Of a DNA stretch of 64,000 bases, positions 1 to 8,335 are shown piece after piece. The notes under the pieces were generated by a model. It did no database searches. It saw only the letters and a program-made list of their open reading frames with translations, and had not been told where the DNA came from. Made by a program: the position numbers and the translations under genes. Within the stretch, counting starts at the first letter, position 1, and every line of letters begins with the position of its first letter. Source of the stretch: Streptomyces sp. NRRL WC-3626 (GTDB lineage: Bacteria > Actinomycetota > Actinomycetes > Streptomycetales > Streptomycetaceae); assembly GCF_000718785.1 (NCBI RefSeq), contig NZ_JOCA01000005.1:186001-250000 (forward strand), written 5' to 3'.

Positions 1-1451
1 GTTTCTGCCCGTCGCCCACCGGTAACCCCCATGTGGGCCTGGTCCGCACCGCCCTGTTCAACTGGGCGTTCGCCAAGCACCACGGCGGCACCCTGGTCTT
101 CCGTATCGAGGACACCGACGCGGCCCGCGACTCCGAGGAGTCGTACGACCAGCTGCTGGACTCGATGCGCTGGCTCGGCTTCGACTGGGACGAGGGCCCC
201 GAGATCGGCGGCCCGCACGCGCCGTACCGCCAGTCGCAGCGCATGGACCTCTACAAGGACGTCGCCGCCAAGCTCCTCGACGCCGGCCACGCCTACCGCT
301 GCTACTGCTCCCAGGAGGAGCTGGACAGCCGCCGAGAGGCCGCCCGCGCCGCCGGCAAGCCCTCCGGCTACGACGGCCACTGCCGCGAGCTCACCGACGC
401 CCAGGTCACGGAGTACGAGGCCCAGGGCCGTGAGCCGATCGTCCGCTTCCGGATGCCCGACGAGACGATCACCTTCACCGACCTGGTCCGCGGCGAGATC
501 ACCTACCTCCCGGAGAACGTCCCGGACTACGGCATCGTCCGCGCCAACGGCGCCCCGCTGTACACGCTGGTCAACCCGGTCGACGACGCCCTGATGGAGA
601 TCACCCACGTCCTTCGCGGCGAGGACCTGCTCTCCTCCACCCCGCGCCAGATCGCCCTCTACAAGGCGCTCACCGAGCTGGGCGTCGCCAAGGGGACCCC
701 CGCCTTCGGCCACCTGCCGTACGTGATGGGCGAGGGCAACAAGAAGCTCTCCAAGCGCGACCCGCAGTCCTCGCTCAACCTCTACCGCGAGCGCGGCTTC
801 CTCCCCGAGGGCCTGCTCAACTACCTCTCCCTGCTGGGCTGGTCGCTCTCCGCCGACCAGGACGTCTTCGGCATCGACGAGATGGTCGCCGCCTTCGACG
901 TCACCGACGTCCAGCCCAACCCGGCCCGCTTCGACCTCAAGAAGTGCGAGGCGATCAACGGCGACCACATCCGCATGCTCGACGTGAAGGACTTCACCGA
1001 GCGCTGCGCGCCCTGGCTCAAGGCGCCCTTCGCGCCCTGGGCCCCGGAGGCCTTCGACGAGGCCAAGTGGGCGGCCATCGCGCCGCACGCGCAGACCCGC
1101 CTGAAGGTGCTGTCGGAGATCACGGACAACGTCGACTTCCTGTTCCTGCCGGAGCCGGTCCTCGACGAGGCGTCCTGGGCCAAGGCCATGAAGGAGGGCA
1201 GCGACGCCCTGCTCCGCACGGCCCGCGAGAAGCTGGACGCGGCGGACTGGACCTCCCCCGAGTCCCTCAAGGAGGCCGTCCTGGCCGCCGGCGAGGCCCA
1301 CGGCCTCAAGCTCGGCAAGGCCCAGGCCCCGGTCCGCGTGGCCGTCACAGGCCGCACGGTCGGCCTCCCGCTCTTCGAGTCCCTGGAGGTCCTGGGCAAG
1401 GAGAAGACCCTGGGCCGGATCGACGCGGCCCTGACGAGGCTCGCCGCGTAG
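1..1451 (+). CDS. gltX: glutamyl-tRNA synthetase, 5' truncated by window edge
   Basis: Class I aminoacyl-tRNA synthetase that charges tRNA-Glu. Reading continues in frame upstream of the first GTG, from base 3, as FCPSPTGNPHVG, which is the HIGH-type nucleotide-binding motif; only roughly the first ten residues are missing. The KMSKS loop appears as KLSKRD, and the anticodon-binding helical domain follows to the stop. Streptomyces generally lack a glutaminyl-tRNA synthetase, so this enzyme is expected to be non-discriminating and to mischarge tRNA-Gln for later amidation by GatCAB (family knowledge). It lies just upstream of a cluster containing both of its tRNA substrates. A hairpin terminator follows. 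Confidence 0.97.
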   Translation, partial: FCPSPTGNPHVGLVRTALFNWAFAKHHGGTLVFRIEDTDAARDSEESYDQLLDSMRWLGFDWDEGPEIGGPHAPYRQSQRMDLYKDVAAKLLDAGHAYRCYCSQEELDSRREAARAAGKPSGYDGHCRELTDAQVTEYEAQGREPIVRFRMPDETITFTDLVRGEITYLPENVPDYGIVRANGAPLYTLVNPVDDALMEITHVLRGEDLLSSTPRQIALYKALTELGVAKGTPAFGHLPYVMGEGNKKLSKRDPQSSLNLYRERGFLPEGLLNYLSLLGWSLSADQDVFGIDEMVAAFDVTDVQPNPARFDLKKCEAINGDHIRMLDVKDFTERCAPWLKAPFAPWAPEAFDEAKWAAIAPHAQTRLKVLSEITDNVDFLFLPEPVLDEASWAKAMKEGSDALLRTAREKLDAADWTSPESLKEAVLAAGEAHGLKLGKAQAPVRVAVTGRTVGLPLFESLEVLGKEKTLGRIDAALTRLAA

Positions 1452-1465
1452 CCTCTCGTACGCCT

Positions 1466-1505
1466 GAGGGGGCGGCGCCCGGAACCATCCGGACGCCGCC
1501 CCCTC
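1466..1505 (+). terminator. hairpin terminator after gltX
   Basis: Inverted repeat with 12-bp perfect arms (GAGGGGGCGGCG and its complement) and a further CCGG/CCGG pairing inside. It lies between the gltX stop and the HAD gene start. There is no T-tract, which is common for Streptomyces terminators. Confidence 0.6.
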
Positions 1506-1529
1506 ACGTTCCCCGGTACGGTCGGTCCC

Positions 1530-2261
1530 ATGGACATCCGAGCAGTTGTCTGGGACGTTGACGACACCCTCTTCGACTACACCACCGCCGACCGCGAGGG
1601 CATGCGCGCGCATCTCGTGGCCGAGGGGCTGCTCGCGGGGTACGGCTCCGTGGAGGAGGCGCTGGAGCGGTGGCGGGAGGTGACGCGGGAGCAGTGGGCG
1701 CGGTTCGCCGCGCGGGAGGTCGACTTCGAGACGCAGCGGCGCGACCGCACCCGGGTCTTCCTGCGGCGTGAGATGACCGACACCGAGGCCGACGACTGGT
1801 TCCTGCGGTACGTCACGTACTACGAGTCCGCCTGGAGCCTCTTCCCGGACGTACTGCCCGTCCTCGACGCCCTCGCCGCCAGCCACCGCCACGCCGTGCT
1901 CTCCAACTCCAGCCTCCACGTCCAGGACCGCAAACTGCGCGTCCTCGGCGTCCACGACCGCTTCGAGACCATCCTGTGCGCCGCCGAACTGGGCGTCTCC
2001 AAGCCGGAGGCCGGTGCCTTCCTCGCCGCCTGCGACGCACTGGCGCTGCCCCCGGACCAGGTGGCGTACGTGGGTGACCACCCGGAGATCGACGGGCGGG
2101 GCGCCGCCGACGCCGGACTGCTGTCGGTGTGGATCGACCGCGGCGGTGACCACGCGACCGTCGTGCCGCCCGAAGGGCCGCGCCGTATCGCCTCCCTCGA
2201 CGAACTCCCCGCGCTGCTCGCCGCCGATACTCGTTTTGGAGCCCCGTCCACCTTCGGGTAA
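1530..2261 (+). CDS. HAD-superfamily hydrolase
   Basis: 243-residue haloacid dehalogenase-like hydrolase, probably a small-molecule phosphatase. HAD motif I is DVDDT near residue 9 with nucleophile and acid/base Asp, motif II is LSNSS, motif III is SKPE, and motif IV is GDHPEID. The helical cap lies between motifs I and II (C1 type). The start is the ATG giving MDIRAVVWDVDDT, directly before motif I. Substrate cannot be inferred. The gene stands alone between gltX and the tRNA cluster, and its 3' end appears to contain the tRNA promoter. Confidence 0.9.
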   Translation: MDIRAVVWDVDDTLFDYTTADREGMRAHLVAEGLLAGYGSVEEALERWREVTREQWARFAAREVDFETQRRDRTRVFLRREMTDTEADDWFLRYVTYYESAWSLFPDVLPVLDALAASHRHAVLSNSSLHVQDRKLRVLGVHDRFETILCAAELGVSKPEAGAFLAACDALALPPDQVAYVGDHPEIDGRGAADAGLLSVWIDRGGDHATVVPPEGPRRIASLDELPALLAADTRFGAPSTFG

Positions 2262-2264
2262 TGT
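2236..2264 (+). promoter_or_regulatory. candidate promoter of the tRNA cluster
   Basis: TTGGAG, a 17-nt spacer, then TAATGT. This matches a vegetative sigma factor layout and is unusually AT-rich for the region. It overlaps the last codons of the HAD hydrolase and sits about 90 nt before the first tRNA. No other promoter is visible before the five tRNAs. Confidence 0.5.
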
Positions 2265-2351
2265 TCTTCCTGCGCCGCGGGGAGCGGGCCGGAAGGCCGG
2301 AACCCCAGGCGTCGAACTAGAACAAGAACCCTTCAGGGGCTTGCGTTCCAG

Positions 2352-2423
2352 TGGCCTATGGTGTAATTGGCAGCACGACTGATTCTGGTTCAGTTAGTCT
2401 TGGTTCGAGTCCAGGTAGGCCAG
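2352..2423 (+). tRNA. tRNA-Gln (CTG)
   Basis: A 72-nt cloverleaf. Acceptor TGGCCTA pairs with TAGGCCA, discriminator G. The anticodon arm is ACTGA-TTCTGGT-TCAGT with anticodon CTG at 2385-2387, and the T-loop is TTCGAGT. CCA is not encoded. Confidence 0.96.
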
Positions 2424-2462
2424 CTCGCAGAGCTCATCTGCACCGCGGATCTCATCCGCAAA

Positions 2463-2535
2463 GCCCCCGTTGTGTAGCGGCCTAGCACGCCGCCCTCTCA
2501 AGGCGGTAGCGCCGGTTCGAATCCGGTCGGGGGTA
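2463..2535 (+). tRNA. tRNA-Glu (CTC), copy 1
   Basis: A 73-nt cloverleaf. Acceptor GCCCCCG pairs with CGGGGGT, discriminator A. The anticodon arm is CCGCC-CTCTCAA-GGCGG with anticodon CTC, and the T-arm carries TTCGAAT. CCA is not encoded. Identical to the two later tRNA-Glu genes. Confidence 0.96.
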
Positions 2536-2597
2536 CAGATCCTTCCCGCGGGGACAGCAAGGGTAGCTCCCACTGTCCTCGATGCAGGATCGCTAGG

Positions 2598-2670
2598 GCC
2601 CCCGTTGTGTAGCGGCCTAGCACGCCGCCCTCTCAAGGCGGTAGCGCCGGTTCGAATCCGGTCGGGGGTA
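2598..2670 (+). tRNA. tRNA-Glu (CTC), copy 2
   Basis: Identical over its 73 nt to the tRNA-Glu at 2463-2535, with the same acceptor, CTC anticodon and T-arm. It is 62 nt downstream of copy 1, most likely in the same transcript. Confidence 0.96.
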
Positions 2671-2691
2671 CTGTCTGGTCTAAACCATCAT

Positions 2692-2763
2692 TGGTCTATG
2701 GTGTAATTGGCAGCACGACTGATTCTGGTTCAGTTAGTCTTGGTTCGAGTCCAGGTAGACCAG
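2692..2763 (+). tRNA. tRNA-Gln (CTG), second copy
   Basis: Same as the tRNA-Gln at 2352 except in the acceptor: TGGTCTA pairs with TAGACCA. The fourth pair is U-A here and C-G in the other copy, a compensatory change that supports the fold. Anticodon CTG. Confidence 0.96.
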
Positions 2764-2790
2764 CAGGATCCGCGGCAACGCGTGATCCAC

Positions 2791-2863
2791 GCCCCCGTTG
2801 TGTAGCGGCCTAGCACGCCGCCCTCTCAAGGCGGTAGCGCCGGTTCGAATCCGGTCGGGGGTA
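2791..2863 (+). tRNA. tRNA-Glu (CTC), copy 3
   Basis: Third identical 73-nt tRNA-Glu, last gene of the cluster. A UUCG-loop terminator begins 7 nt downstream. Confidence 0.96.
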
Positions 2864-2870
2864 CACGGTG

Positions 2871-2898
2871 AAAGCCCTCCACTTCGGTGGAGGGCTTT
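2871..2898 (+). terminator. terminator of the tRNA cluster
   Basis: Perfect 12-bp stem (AAAGCCCTCCAC and its complement) closed by a TTCG tetraloop, ending in CTTT. Strong intrinsic terminator form. Confidence 0.85.
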
Positions 2899-2989
2899 CG
2901 GCGTTTCCGGGGCGGCGTCCGGAGACAGCGGAAGAGCCCGCCGCGGCGTTGAGGCGGGCCCTTTCCCCTGAAACGGGGCGGAAAGGTGG

Positions 2990-3703
2990 TCAGGAGCGGC
3001 GCAGCGCCTCGGAAAGGCGGGCGGCGGCGTCGATGACGGCCTGCGCGTGCATCCGGCCCGGATGACGGGTCAGCCGCTCGATGGGTCCGGAGACGGATAC
3101 GGCGGCCACCACACGGTTCGACGGGCCGCGCACCGGCGCGGAGACGGACGCCACGCCCGGCTCCCGCTCGCCGATCGACTGGGCCCAGCCCCGGCGCCGT
3201 ACGCCCGACAGGGCCGTCGCCGTGAACCGGGCGCCCTGCAGGCCCCGGTGCAGCCGCTCCGGCTCCTCCCAGGCCATCAGGATCTGCGCCGAGGAGCCGG
3301 CCTTCATCGTGAGCGTGGAACCCACCGGCACCGTGTCCCTGAGGCCCGAAAGCCGCTCGGCCGCGGCGACACAGATACGCATGTCGCCCTGGCGGCGGTA
3401 GAGCTGGGCGCTCTCACCCGTCACATCGCGCACATGCGTGAGCACCGGTCCCGCCGTGGCGAGCAGCCGGTCCTCGCCCGCCGCGGCCGCCAGTTCGGCC
3501 AGCCGCGGGCCGAGAATGAAACGGCCCTGCATGTCGCGCGCCACCATACGGTGGTGTTCCAGTGCCACGGCCAGACGGTGGGCCGTGGGTCGTGCCAGTC
3601 CGGTGGCACCGACCAGACCCGCGAGGGTGGCCGGACCGGACTCCAGAGCGCTCAGGACGAGGGCCGCCTTGTCCAGAACGCCGACGCCGCTACTGTTGTC
3701 CAT
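2990..3703 (-). CDS. ndgR: IclR-family regulator NdgR
   Basis: 237-residue IclR-family transcription factor. The N-terminal winged helix-turn-helix is around residues 10-60 (ATLAGLVGATGLARPTAHRL), followed by the IclR effector-binding domain. In Streptomyces this orthologue, divergent from leuCD, is NdgR, a regulator of leucine and other amino-acid pathways and of nitrogen-dependent antibiotic production (established for S. coelicolor). The frame stays open far upstream, but that part lies antisense to leuC. I chose the ATG giving MDNSSGVGVLDKAALVL, which fits family length. It starts 8 nt from a 29-bp palindrome that probably serves as its own operator. Confidence 0.93.
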   Translation of the reverse strand: MDNSSGVGVLDKAALVLSALESGPATLAGLVGATGLARPTAHRLAVALEHHRMVARDMQGRFILGPRLAELAAAAGEDRLLATAGPVLTHVRDVTGESAQLYRRQGDMRICVAAAERLSGLRDTVPVGSTLTMKAGSSAQILMAWEEPERLHRGLQGARFTATALSGVRRRGWAQSIGEREPGVASVSAPVRGPSNRVVAAVSVSGPIERLTRHPGRMHAQAVIDAAARLSEALRRS

Positions 3704-3711
3704 GCAACGAT

Positions 3712-3740
3712 ACTTGCGTCTCACTCTGTGAAACGCAAGT
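3712..3740. promoter_or_regulatory. 29-bp palindrome in the ndgR-leuC divergent promoter
   Basis: ACTTGCGT at 3712-3719 and ACGCAAGT at 3733-3740 form perfect outer arms. Inside, TCAC and GTGA also pair around a TCT centre, leaving one mismatch pair. On each strand the sequence reads TTGCGT, a 17-nt spacer, then AAGTAT or AAGTTC, so each arm could hold the -35 of one promoter and overlap the -10 of the other. Likely NdgR operator, by inference from position and family. Confidence 0.6.
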
Positions 3741-3898
3741 TCAATTTTCCGTGGAACACGCCACTCTGGAAGCACGGAAGCAAAGGGGCCCCGTGGACCA
3801 CCGGGCCATGGCGGCGGACGCCCGGAATCAGGGGCGCGGGCGCTGTCTCCCCAGAGAACTAGTTGGGCCGGCGCACCATGCCGGCCGGAGGGAAAGCG

Positions 3899-5326
3899 AT
3901 GGGTAGGACACTCGCGGAGAAGGTCTGGGACGACCATGTCGTCCGGCGCGCCGAGGGCGAGCCCGACCTCCTCTTCATCGATCTGCACCTGCTGCACGAG
4001 GTGACCAGCCCGCAGGCCTTCGACGGCCTCCGCAAGAACGGCCGCCGGGTGCGCCGTCTCGACCTCACCATCGCCACCGAGGACCACAACACCCCCACCC
4101 TCGACATCGACAAGCCCATCGCCGACCCGGTCTCCCGGGTCCAGCTGGAGACACTGCGGGCGAACTGCGCGGAGTTCGGCGTCCGGCTGCACCCGCTGGG
4201 CGACGTCGAGCAGGGCGTCGTCCACGTCGTCGGCCCGCAGCTGGGGCTCACCCAGCCCGGTATGACCGTCGTCTGCGGCGACTCCCACACCTCCACGCAC
4301 GGCGCCTTCGGCGGACTCGCGTTCGGCATCGGCACCTCCCAGGTCGAGCACGTACTGGCCACCCAGACGCTGCCGATGGCCCGCCCCAAGACCATGGCGA
4401 TCACCGTCGAGGGCGAACTGCCCGACGGCGTCACGGCCAAGGACCTGATCCTCGCGATCATCGCGAGGATCGGCACCGGCGGCGGCCAGGGCTACGTCCT
4501 GGAATACCGCGGCGAGGCCATCGAGAAGCTCTCGATGGAGGCCCGGATGACCATCTGCAACATGTCGATCGAGGCCGGCGCCCGCGCGGGCATGATCGCC
4601 CCCGACGAGACGACCTTCGCCTACCTCGAGGGCCGGCCGCACGCCCCCCAGGGCGAGGACTGGGACGCGGCCGTCGCCTACTGGAAGACGCTCAGGTCCG
4701 ACGAGGACGCCGAGTTCGACGCCGAGGTGGTCATCGAGGCCGCCGAACTGTCGCCGTTCGTCACCTGGGGCACCAACCCCGGCCAGGGCGCCCCGCTTTC
4801 GTCGTCCGTCCCCGACCCCGCCTCGTACGAGGACGCCTCGGAGCGGCTCGCCGCCGAAAAGGCCCTGGAGTACATGGGCTTGGAGGCCGGTCAGACGCTG
4901 CGCTCCATCGGTGTGGACACCGTCTTCGTAGGGTCCTGCACCAACGGCCGCATCGAGGACCTGCGCGCCGCCGCGGACATCATCAAGGGCCGCAAAGTCG
5001 CCGACGGCGTACGGATGCTGGTCGTCCCCGGCTCCGCGCGGGTGGGTCTGCAGGCCGTCTCCGAGGGCCTGGACGTGGTCTTCAAGGAGGCGGGCGCCGA
5101 GTGGCGGCACGCGGGCTGCTCGATGTGCCTGGGCATGAACCCCGACCAGCTCGCCCCCGGTGAGCGCTCCGCCTCCACCTCCAACCGCAACTTCGAGGGC
5201 CGGCAGGGCAAGGGCGGCCGTACCCACCTGGTGTCCCCGCAGGTCGCCGCCGCCACCGCGGTCCTCGGTCACCTGGCCTCCCCGGCCGACCTCGCCGCCG
5301 ACGACCGCACGCCCGCTGGAGTCTGA
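3899..5326 (+). CDS. leuC: 3-isopropylmalate dehydratase large subunit
   Basis: 475-residue aconitase-family subunit that works with LeuD to isomerise 2-isopropylmalate to 3-isopropylmalate in leucine synthesis. It carries [15 protein letters not shown], and the [4Fe-4S] cysteines appear in GSCTNGR and in CSMCLG near the C-terminus, with the [16 protein letters not shown] active-site stretch. The start is ATG 3899 because GGAGGGAAAGCG precedes it at normal spacing; an earlier in-frame start at 3863 would add 12 unlikely residues. leuD follows after 6 nt. Confidence 0.97.
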   Translation: MGRTLAEKVWDDHVVRRAEGEPDLLFIDLHLLHEVTSPQAFDGLRKNGRRVRRLDLTIATEDHNTPTLDIDKPIADPVSRVQLETLRANCAEFGVRLHPLGDVEQGVVHVVGPQLGLTQPGMTVVCGDSHTSTHGAFGGLAFGIGTSQVEHVLATQTLPMARPKTMAITVEGELPDGVTAKDLILAIIARIGTGGGQGYVLEYRGEAIEKLSMEARMTICNMSIEAGARAGMIAPDETTFAYLEGRPHAPQGEDWDAAVAYWKTLRSDEDAEFDAEVVIEAAELSPFVTWGTNPGQGAPLSSSVPDPASYEDASERLAAEKALEYMGLEAGQTLRSIGVDTVFVGSCTNGRIEDLRAAADIIKGRKVADGVRMLVVPGSARVGLQAVSEGLDVVFKEAGAEWRHAGCSMCLGMNPDQLAPGERSASTSNRNFEGRQGKGGRTHLVSPQVAAATAVLGHLASPADLAADDRTPAGV

Positions 5327-5332
5327 TCAGCC

Positions 5333-5926
5333 ATGGAAGCATTCACCACCCACACCGGCCGGGCCGTCCCGCTGCGCCGCGGCAACGTCGACACGGACCA
5401 GATCATCCCCGCCCACTGGCTCAAGAAGGTGACCCGCGACGGGTTCGAGGACGGGCTCTTCGAGGCCTGGCGCAGGGACGCGTCCTTCATCCTCAACCAG
5501 CCCGAGCGGCAGGGCGCGACCGTACTGGTCGCCGGCCCCGACTTCGGCACCGGCTCCTCCCGTGAGCACGCCGTCTGGGCGCTGCAGAACTACGGCTTCC
5601 GGACCGTGATCTCCTCCCGCTTCGCCGACATCTTCCGCGGCAACTCGCTGAAGAACGGCCTGCTGACGGTCGTCCTCGACCAGCAGACCGTCGACGCGCT
5701 GTGGGCCCTCACCGAAGCCGACCCCGCCACGGAGATCACCGTCGACCTCGAGGCCCGCGAAGTGCGTGCCGAGGGCATCACCGCCTCCTTCGAGCTCGAC
5801 GAGAACTCCCGCTGGCGGCTGCTGAACGGGCTCGACGACATCTCCATCACCCTGCGGAACGAGGCGGACATCGCCGCGTACGAGGCGAAGCGCCCCTCGT
5901 TCAAGCCGAGGACGCTCACCGCCTGA
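5333..5926 (+). CDS. leuD: 3-isopropylmalate dehydratase small subunit
   Basis: 197 residues, the swivelling beta-beta-alpha domain partner of LeuC. It has the typical N-terminus with [19 protein letters not shown] and the [11 protein letters not shown] substrate loop. It is co-transcribed with leuC, with a 6-nt gap. Confidence 0.97.
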   Translation: MEAFTTHTGRAVPLRRGNVDTDQIIPAHWLKKVTRDGFEDGLFEAWRRDASFILNQPERQGATVLVAGPDFGTGSSREHAVWALQNYGFRTVISSRFADIFRGNSLKNGLLTVVLDQQTVDALWALTEADPATEITVDLEAREVRAEGITASFELDENSRWRLLNGLDDISITLRNEADIAAYEAKRPSFKPRTLTA

Positions 5927-5935
5927 CCCCGCCGC

Positions 5936-5969
5936 GGCCGAAGTCCTCGCCGGAGGGCGACTTTCGGCC
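5936..5969 (+). terminator. hairpin after leuD
   Basis: GGCCGAAGTC pairs with GACTTTCGGCC (one bulged base) around a 13-nt loop, 10 nt after the leuD stop. Probable end of the leuCD transcript. Confidence 0.55.
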
Positions 5970-5986
5970 ACCGCGACGTCCCTCCC

Positions 5987-6015
5987 GTACCCCCGATCAC
6001 CCCGATCGGGGGTAC
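5987..6015. repeat. perfect 12-bp inverted repeat
   Basis: GTACCCCCGATC, a 5-nt loop (ACCCC), then GATCGGGGGTAC. It lies between leuD and the small gene at 6203. It may be a second terminator or an operator; the sequence alone does not decide. Confidence 0.6.
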
Positions 6016-6202
6016 GCGCACGTCTGCACCCGTTCGGCCCCGCGCGCCGTCTTGGGACTACCCAACTTGCCACGTTAGGAAGGTGGTTGCCGGGGTACAC
6101 GTGTCACGTGCCCGTGATCGACGCGTGTGCCCCGACGGCCGTCCGGGGCGGCAGTTGCCCCCTGCGCAGGCGACAACTCGCCCCAGATGGCACAATCTGT
6201 GC

Positions 6203-6433
6203 ATGGAACACGACGGCCAACTCCAGCTCTATGCGGCGGTCGCGGTCCAGCTCAAAGAAGCGCACGCAAAAGTGCGCTCACTGCAAGTCCCGGAGGGCGT
6301 ACGGATGGCGCTGACCCGGAAGCTGCTGGTCATTACGGCCGCGGCCAAACATGATCTCGCCGGTACGGCAAGGCGTCTGGAGCGGTTCACCGAGGACCTC
6401 GACGAGGGTCGAATGCCCGAAGAGGAACGCTGA
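6203..6433 (+). CDS. conserved small hypothetical protein
   Basis: 76 residues starting MEHDGQLQLYAAVAVQLKEAH and ending EDLDEGRMPEEER. It is predicted largely helical and charged, with no cysteines, signal peptide or membrane segment. The start is ATG 6203; codon use is typical of the neighbours. I do not recognise a domain. It precedes hupS by 136 nt in the same orientation, as in other Streptomyces, but hupS seems to have its own promoter. Confidence 0.7.
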   Translation: MEHDGQLQLYAAVAVQLKEAHAKVRSLQVPEGVRMALTRKLLVITAAAKHDLAGTARRLERFTEDLDEGRMPEEER

Positions 6434-6489
6434 ACCGGTCGGGACAGCCGAGTCCGTTGCGGCACAAGGGTGATTAGCCCGTTTCGTGT

Positions 6490-6518
6490 TTGATTTGCGG
6501 TATATATCTGCCTAACGT
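6490..6518 (+). promoter_or_regulatory. candidate hupS promoter
   Basis: TTGATT, a 17-nt spacer, then TAACGT, within an AT-rich island (TATATATC) that stands out from the surrounding GC-rich DNA. It lies about 50 nt before the hupS start. Confidence 0.45.
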
Positions 6519-6569
6519 GCGAAAAAGCTTGAACACATTCGTTCTGGCGATGTCTCCGAAGGGGAAGAC

Positions 6570-7205
6570 GTGAACAAGGCGCAGCTCGTAGAAGCGATTG
6601 CCGACAAGGTGGGCGGCCGCCAGCAGGCCGCCGAAGCCGTCGACCACGTACTGGACGCCATCGTCCGCGCGGTCGTCGCGGGGGAGCGGGTCTCGGTCAC
6701 CGGCTTCGGTTCGTTCGAGAAGGTCGACCGCCCGGCCCGCTACGCCCGTAACCCCCAGACGGGCGAGCGGGTTCGCGTCAAGAAGACCTCCGTGCCGCGC
6801 TTCCGTGCAGGCCAGGGCTTCAAGGACCTGGTGAGCGGTTCGAAGAAGCTGCCCCGCGGTGGCGAGGTCTCGGTCAAGAAGGCGCCCAAGGGCAGCCTGA
6901 CCGGCGGCGCTTCGGCCACGGTGAAGAAGGCCGCCGCGAAGAAGACGACGGCGAAGAAGGCCGCCACCAGGACGGCCGCGAAGAAGACCACGGCCAAGAA
7001 GGCCACCACCAAGACGGCCGCGGCGAAGAAGACCACGGCCAAGAAGGCGCCCGCCAAGACGACGACGACGGCGAAGACCGCCGCCGCGAAGAAGACGGCC
7101 GCCAAGAAGGCCCCCGCGAAGAAGGCGACGGCCAAGAAGGCGCCCGCGAAGAAGTCCACCGCGCGCAAGACCACCGCCAAGAAGACCACCGCACGCAAGA
7201 AGTAG
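6570..7205 (+). CDS. hupS: HU-family nucleoid protein with lysine-rich tail (HupS)
   Basis: 211 residues. Residues 1-95 are a normal HU fold: [16 protein letters not shown], the GFGSFEK turn and the DNA-binding arm with [13 protein letters not shown]. From about residue 105 the protein is an extended Lys/Ala/Thr tail made of AKK, TAKK and APAKK repeats, resembling histone H1. This two-domain form is the actinobacterial HupS/Hlp type; in Streptomyces HupS is known as a sporulation-associated nucleoid protein. The start is GTG 6570 behind GAAGGGGAAG. The repeats in the tail make length variation between strains likely. Confidence 0.95.
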   Translation: MNKAQLVEAIADKVGGRQQAAEAVDHVLDAIVRAVVAGERVSVTGFGSFEKVDRPARYARNPQTGERVRVKKTSVPRFRAGQGFKDLVSGSKKLPRGGEVSVKKAPKGSLTGGASATVKKAAAKKTTAKKAATRTAAKKTTAKKATTKTAAAKKTTAKKAPAKTTTTAKTAAAKKTAAKKAPAKKATAKKAPAKKSTARKTTAKKTTARKK

Positions 7206-7228
7206 GCCTCCGAGGGGTACTCACGCAC

Positions 7229-7258
7229 CGGGCCGGACTCCCTCGGGAGTCCGGCCCG
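7229..7258. terminator. bidirectional terminator between hupS and 7310 gene
   Basis: Perfect 13-bp stem (CGGGCCGGACTCC and its complement) with a CTCG loop, placed between convergent genes. Confidence 0.75.
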
Positions 7259-7309
7259 CGGTGTGTTCCGGATCGGACGCCGGCGTCCGGGCGCCCGGAA
7301 GGTGCGCGC

Positions 7310-7513
7310 TCAGAAGGTCTGGAGGGTCACCAGCGTGATCCGCAGGGCCGTGCCCTCGCCCTCGGTCTCCACGCGCACCCGCTGACCGGGCCGCAACAGC
7401 CTGAGGCCGCCCGCGTCGAACGCCGGGGCGTCGAAGGGCACCGGGGTGCCGTCGTCCAGCAGCACCTGACCGCTGCGGCTGTCGGCGTCGTAGGTGTACG
7501 CGGTGGCGTGCAT
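7310..7513 (-). CDS. small conserved protein downstream of cofC
   Basis: 67 residues, MHATAYTYDADSRSGQVLLDDG through ITLVTLQTF. The pattern of short beta strands with QVLLDDGTPVPF and GQRVRVE looks like a compact OB or cold-shock-like beta barrel, but I cannot prove homology. It starts 9 nt after the cofC stop, so it is likely in the same operon. Function unknown. Confidence 0.75.
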   Translation of the reverse strand: MHATAYTYDADSRSGQVLLDDGTPVPFDAPAFDAGGLRLLRPGQRVRVETEGEGTALRITLVTLQTF

Positions 7514-7522
7514 ACCGGCAGC

Positions 7523-8161
7523 CTACTGCTCGGTGATGAGCAACCGCGCGGCGACGGCGGCCGTGCGGGGACCCGTGCCCAGTGCCAGCGCCGCCCGCAG
7601 ATCGGCGCCGGTGTCCACGTCCTGCCGTACCGAATCCACGTCGTCGAGGCACAGTTCGACCGCTCCGGACGCGCGGTGCCGGGCCCGCGAATCGGGGCCG
7701 AACAACGGGCGCAATTCCAGCCCCCGGCCCGCGGTCAGCAAAGTCGTGCCGAATCCGGCGGCATCGGCGAGAAAAGCGCGCGGGAATTCCGCGGCCCCCT
7801 CGAGAACCCGGGCCAGTTCCGCCGGGCGGAGCGCCGGCAGATCGGCGTTGAGGGCCGCCACCCGCGCCGCGGGCCGGGAGGCGCCCGCCACCGTCGCGCC
7901 GTGGGTGAGCGCCGCGTTCAGACCGTCACGCGGCTCGTCCGGGACGATCCGGGCGCCCAGCGCGGCCAGCTCGCGCGCGGCCAGGGCGTCGTCCGTGACG
8001 ACCACCACACCCCGTACCGCCGGGCACTCCAGCGCGGCCGCCACCGTGTCCTGGGCGAAGGCGAGCGCGAGGCCGGGGCGCAGACCGTCGTCCGCGGTGT
8101 CCGAGAGCCTGCTCTTGGCGCGGGCCAGCGGCTTCAGGGGTACCACCAAGGTCCACTGCAC
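7523..8161 (-). CDS. cofC: phospho(enol)pyruvate/phospholactate guanylyltransferase
   Basis: 212-residue nucleotidyltransferase of the CofC/FbiD family. It joins GTP to 2-phospholactate or, in actinobacteria, phosphoenolpyruvate in the first committed step of coenzyme F420 synthesis. N-terminal LVVPLKPLARAKSRLS is the signature guanylyl-binding loop; ALNADLPALRPAEL carries the metal-binding Asp and is followed by GFGTTLL and the FGPDSRARH stretch. The start is ATG 8161, with no earlier plausible start. Divergent from the acyltransferase gene. Confidence 0.93.
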   Translation of the reverse strand: MQWTLVVPLKPLARAKSRLSDTADDGLRPGLALAFAQDTVAAALECPAVRGVVVVTDDALAARELAALGARIVPDEPRDGLNAALTHGATVAGASRPAARVAALNADLPALRPAELARVLEGAAEFPRAFLADAAGFGTTLLTAGRGLELRPLFGPDSRARHRASGAVELCLDDVDSVRQDVDTGADLRAALALGTGPRTAAVAARLLITEQ

Positions 8162-8335
8162 GAGTGTTACGTCCCTCTCTTGTCGCGCTCATTGTCACCC
8201 GGAGCCCCGGGTGCCGCGGGTGCCGGGGCGTACGGTGTTCTCGACAGACCGGCGGCCCGGGGCGACACTTGTGCGGCCCGCCCGGCCTCCGGGTCCGGGC
8301 CCGGGGCCTGACATTCGTAAGAGGAAGGTGTACTC

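Noticed and set aside
3704..5272. Minus-strand open frame extending ndgR upstream to 760 codons
   Set aside because: The extension is antisense to leuC, lacks IclR homology, and NdgR has a normal start and length from 3703.
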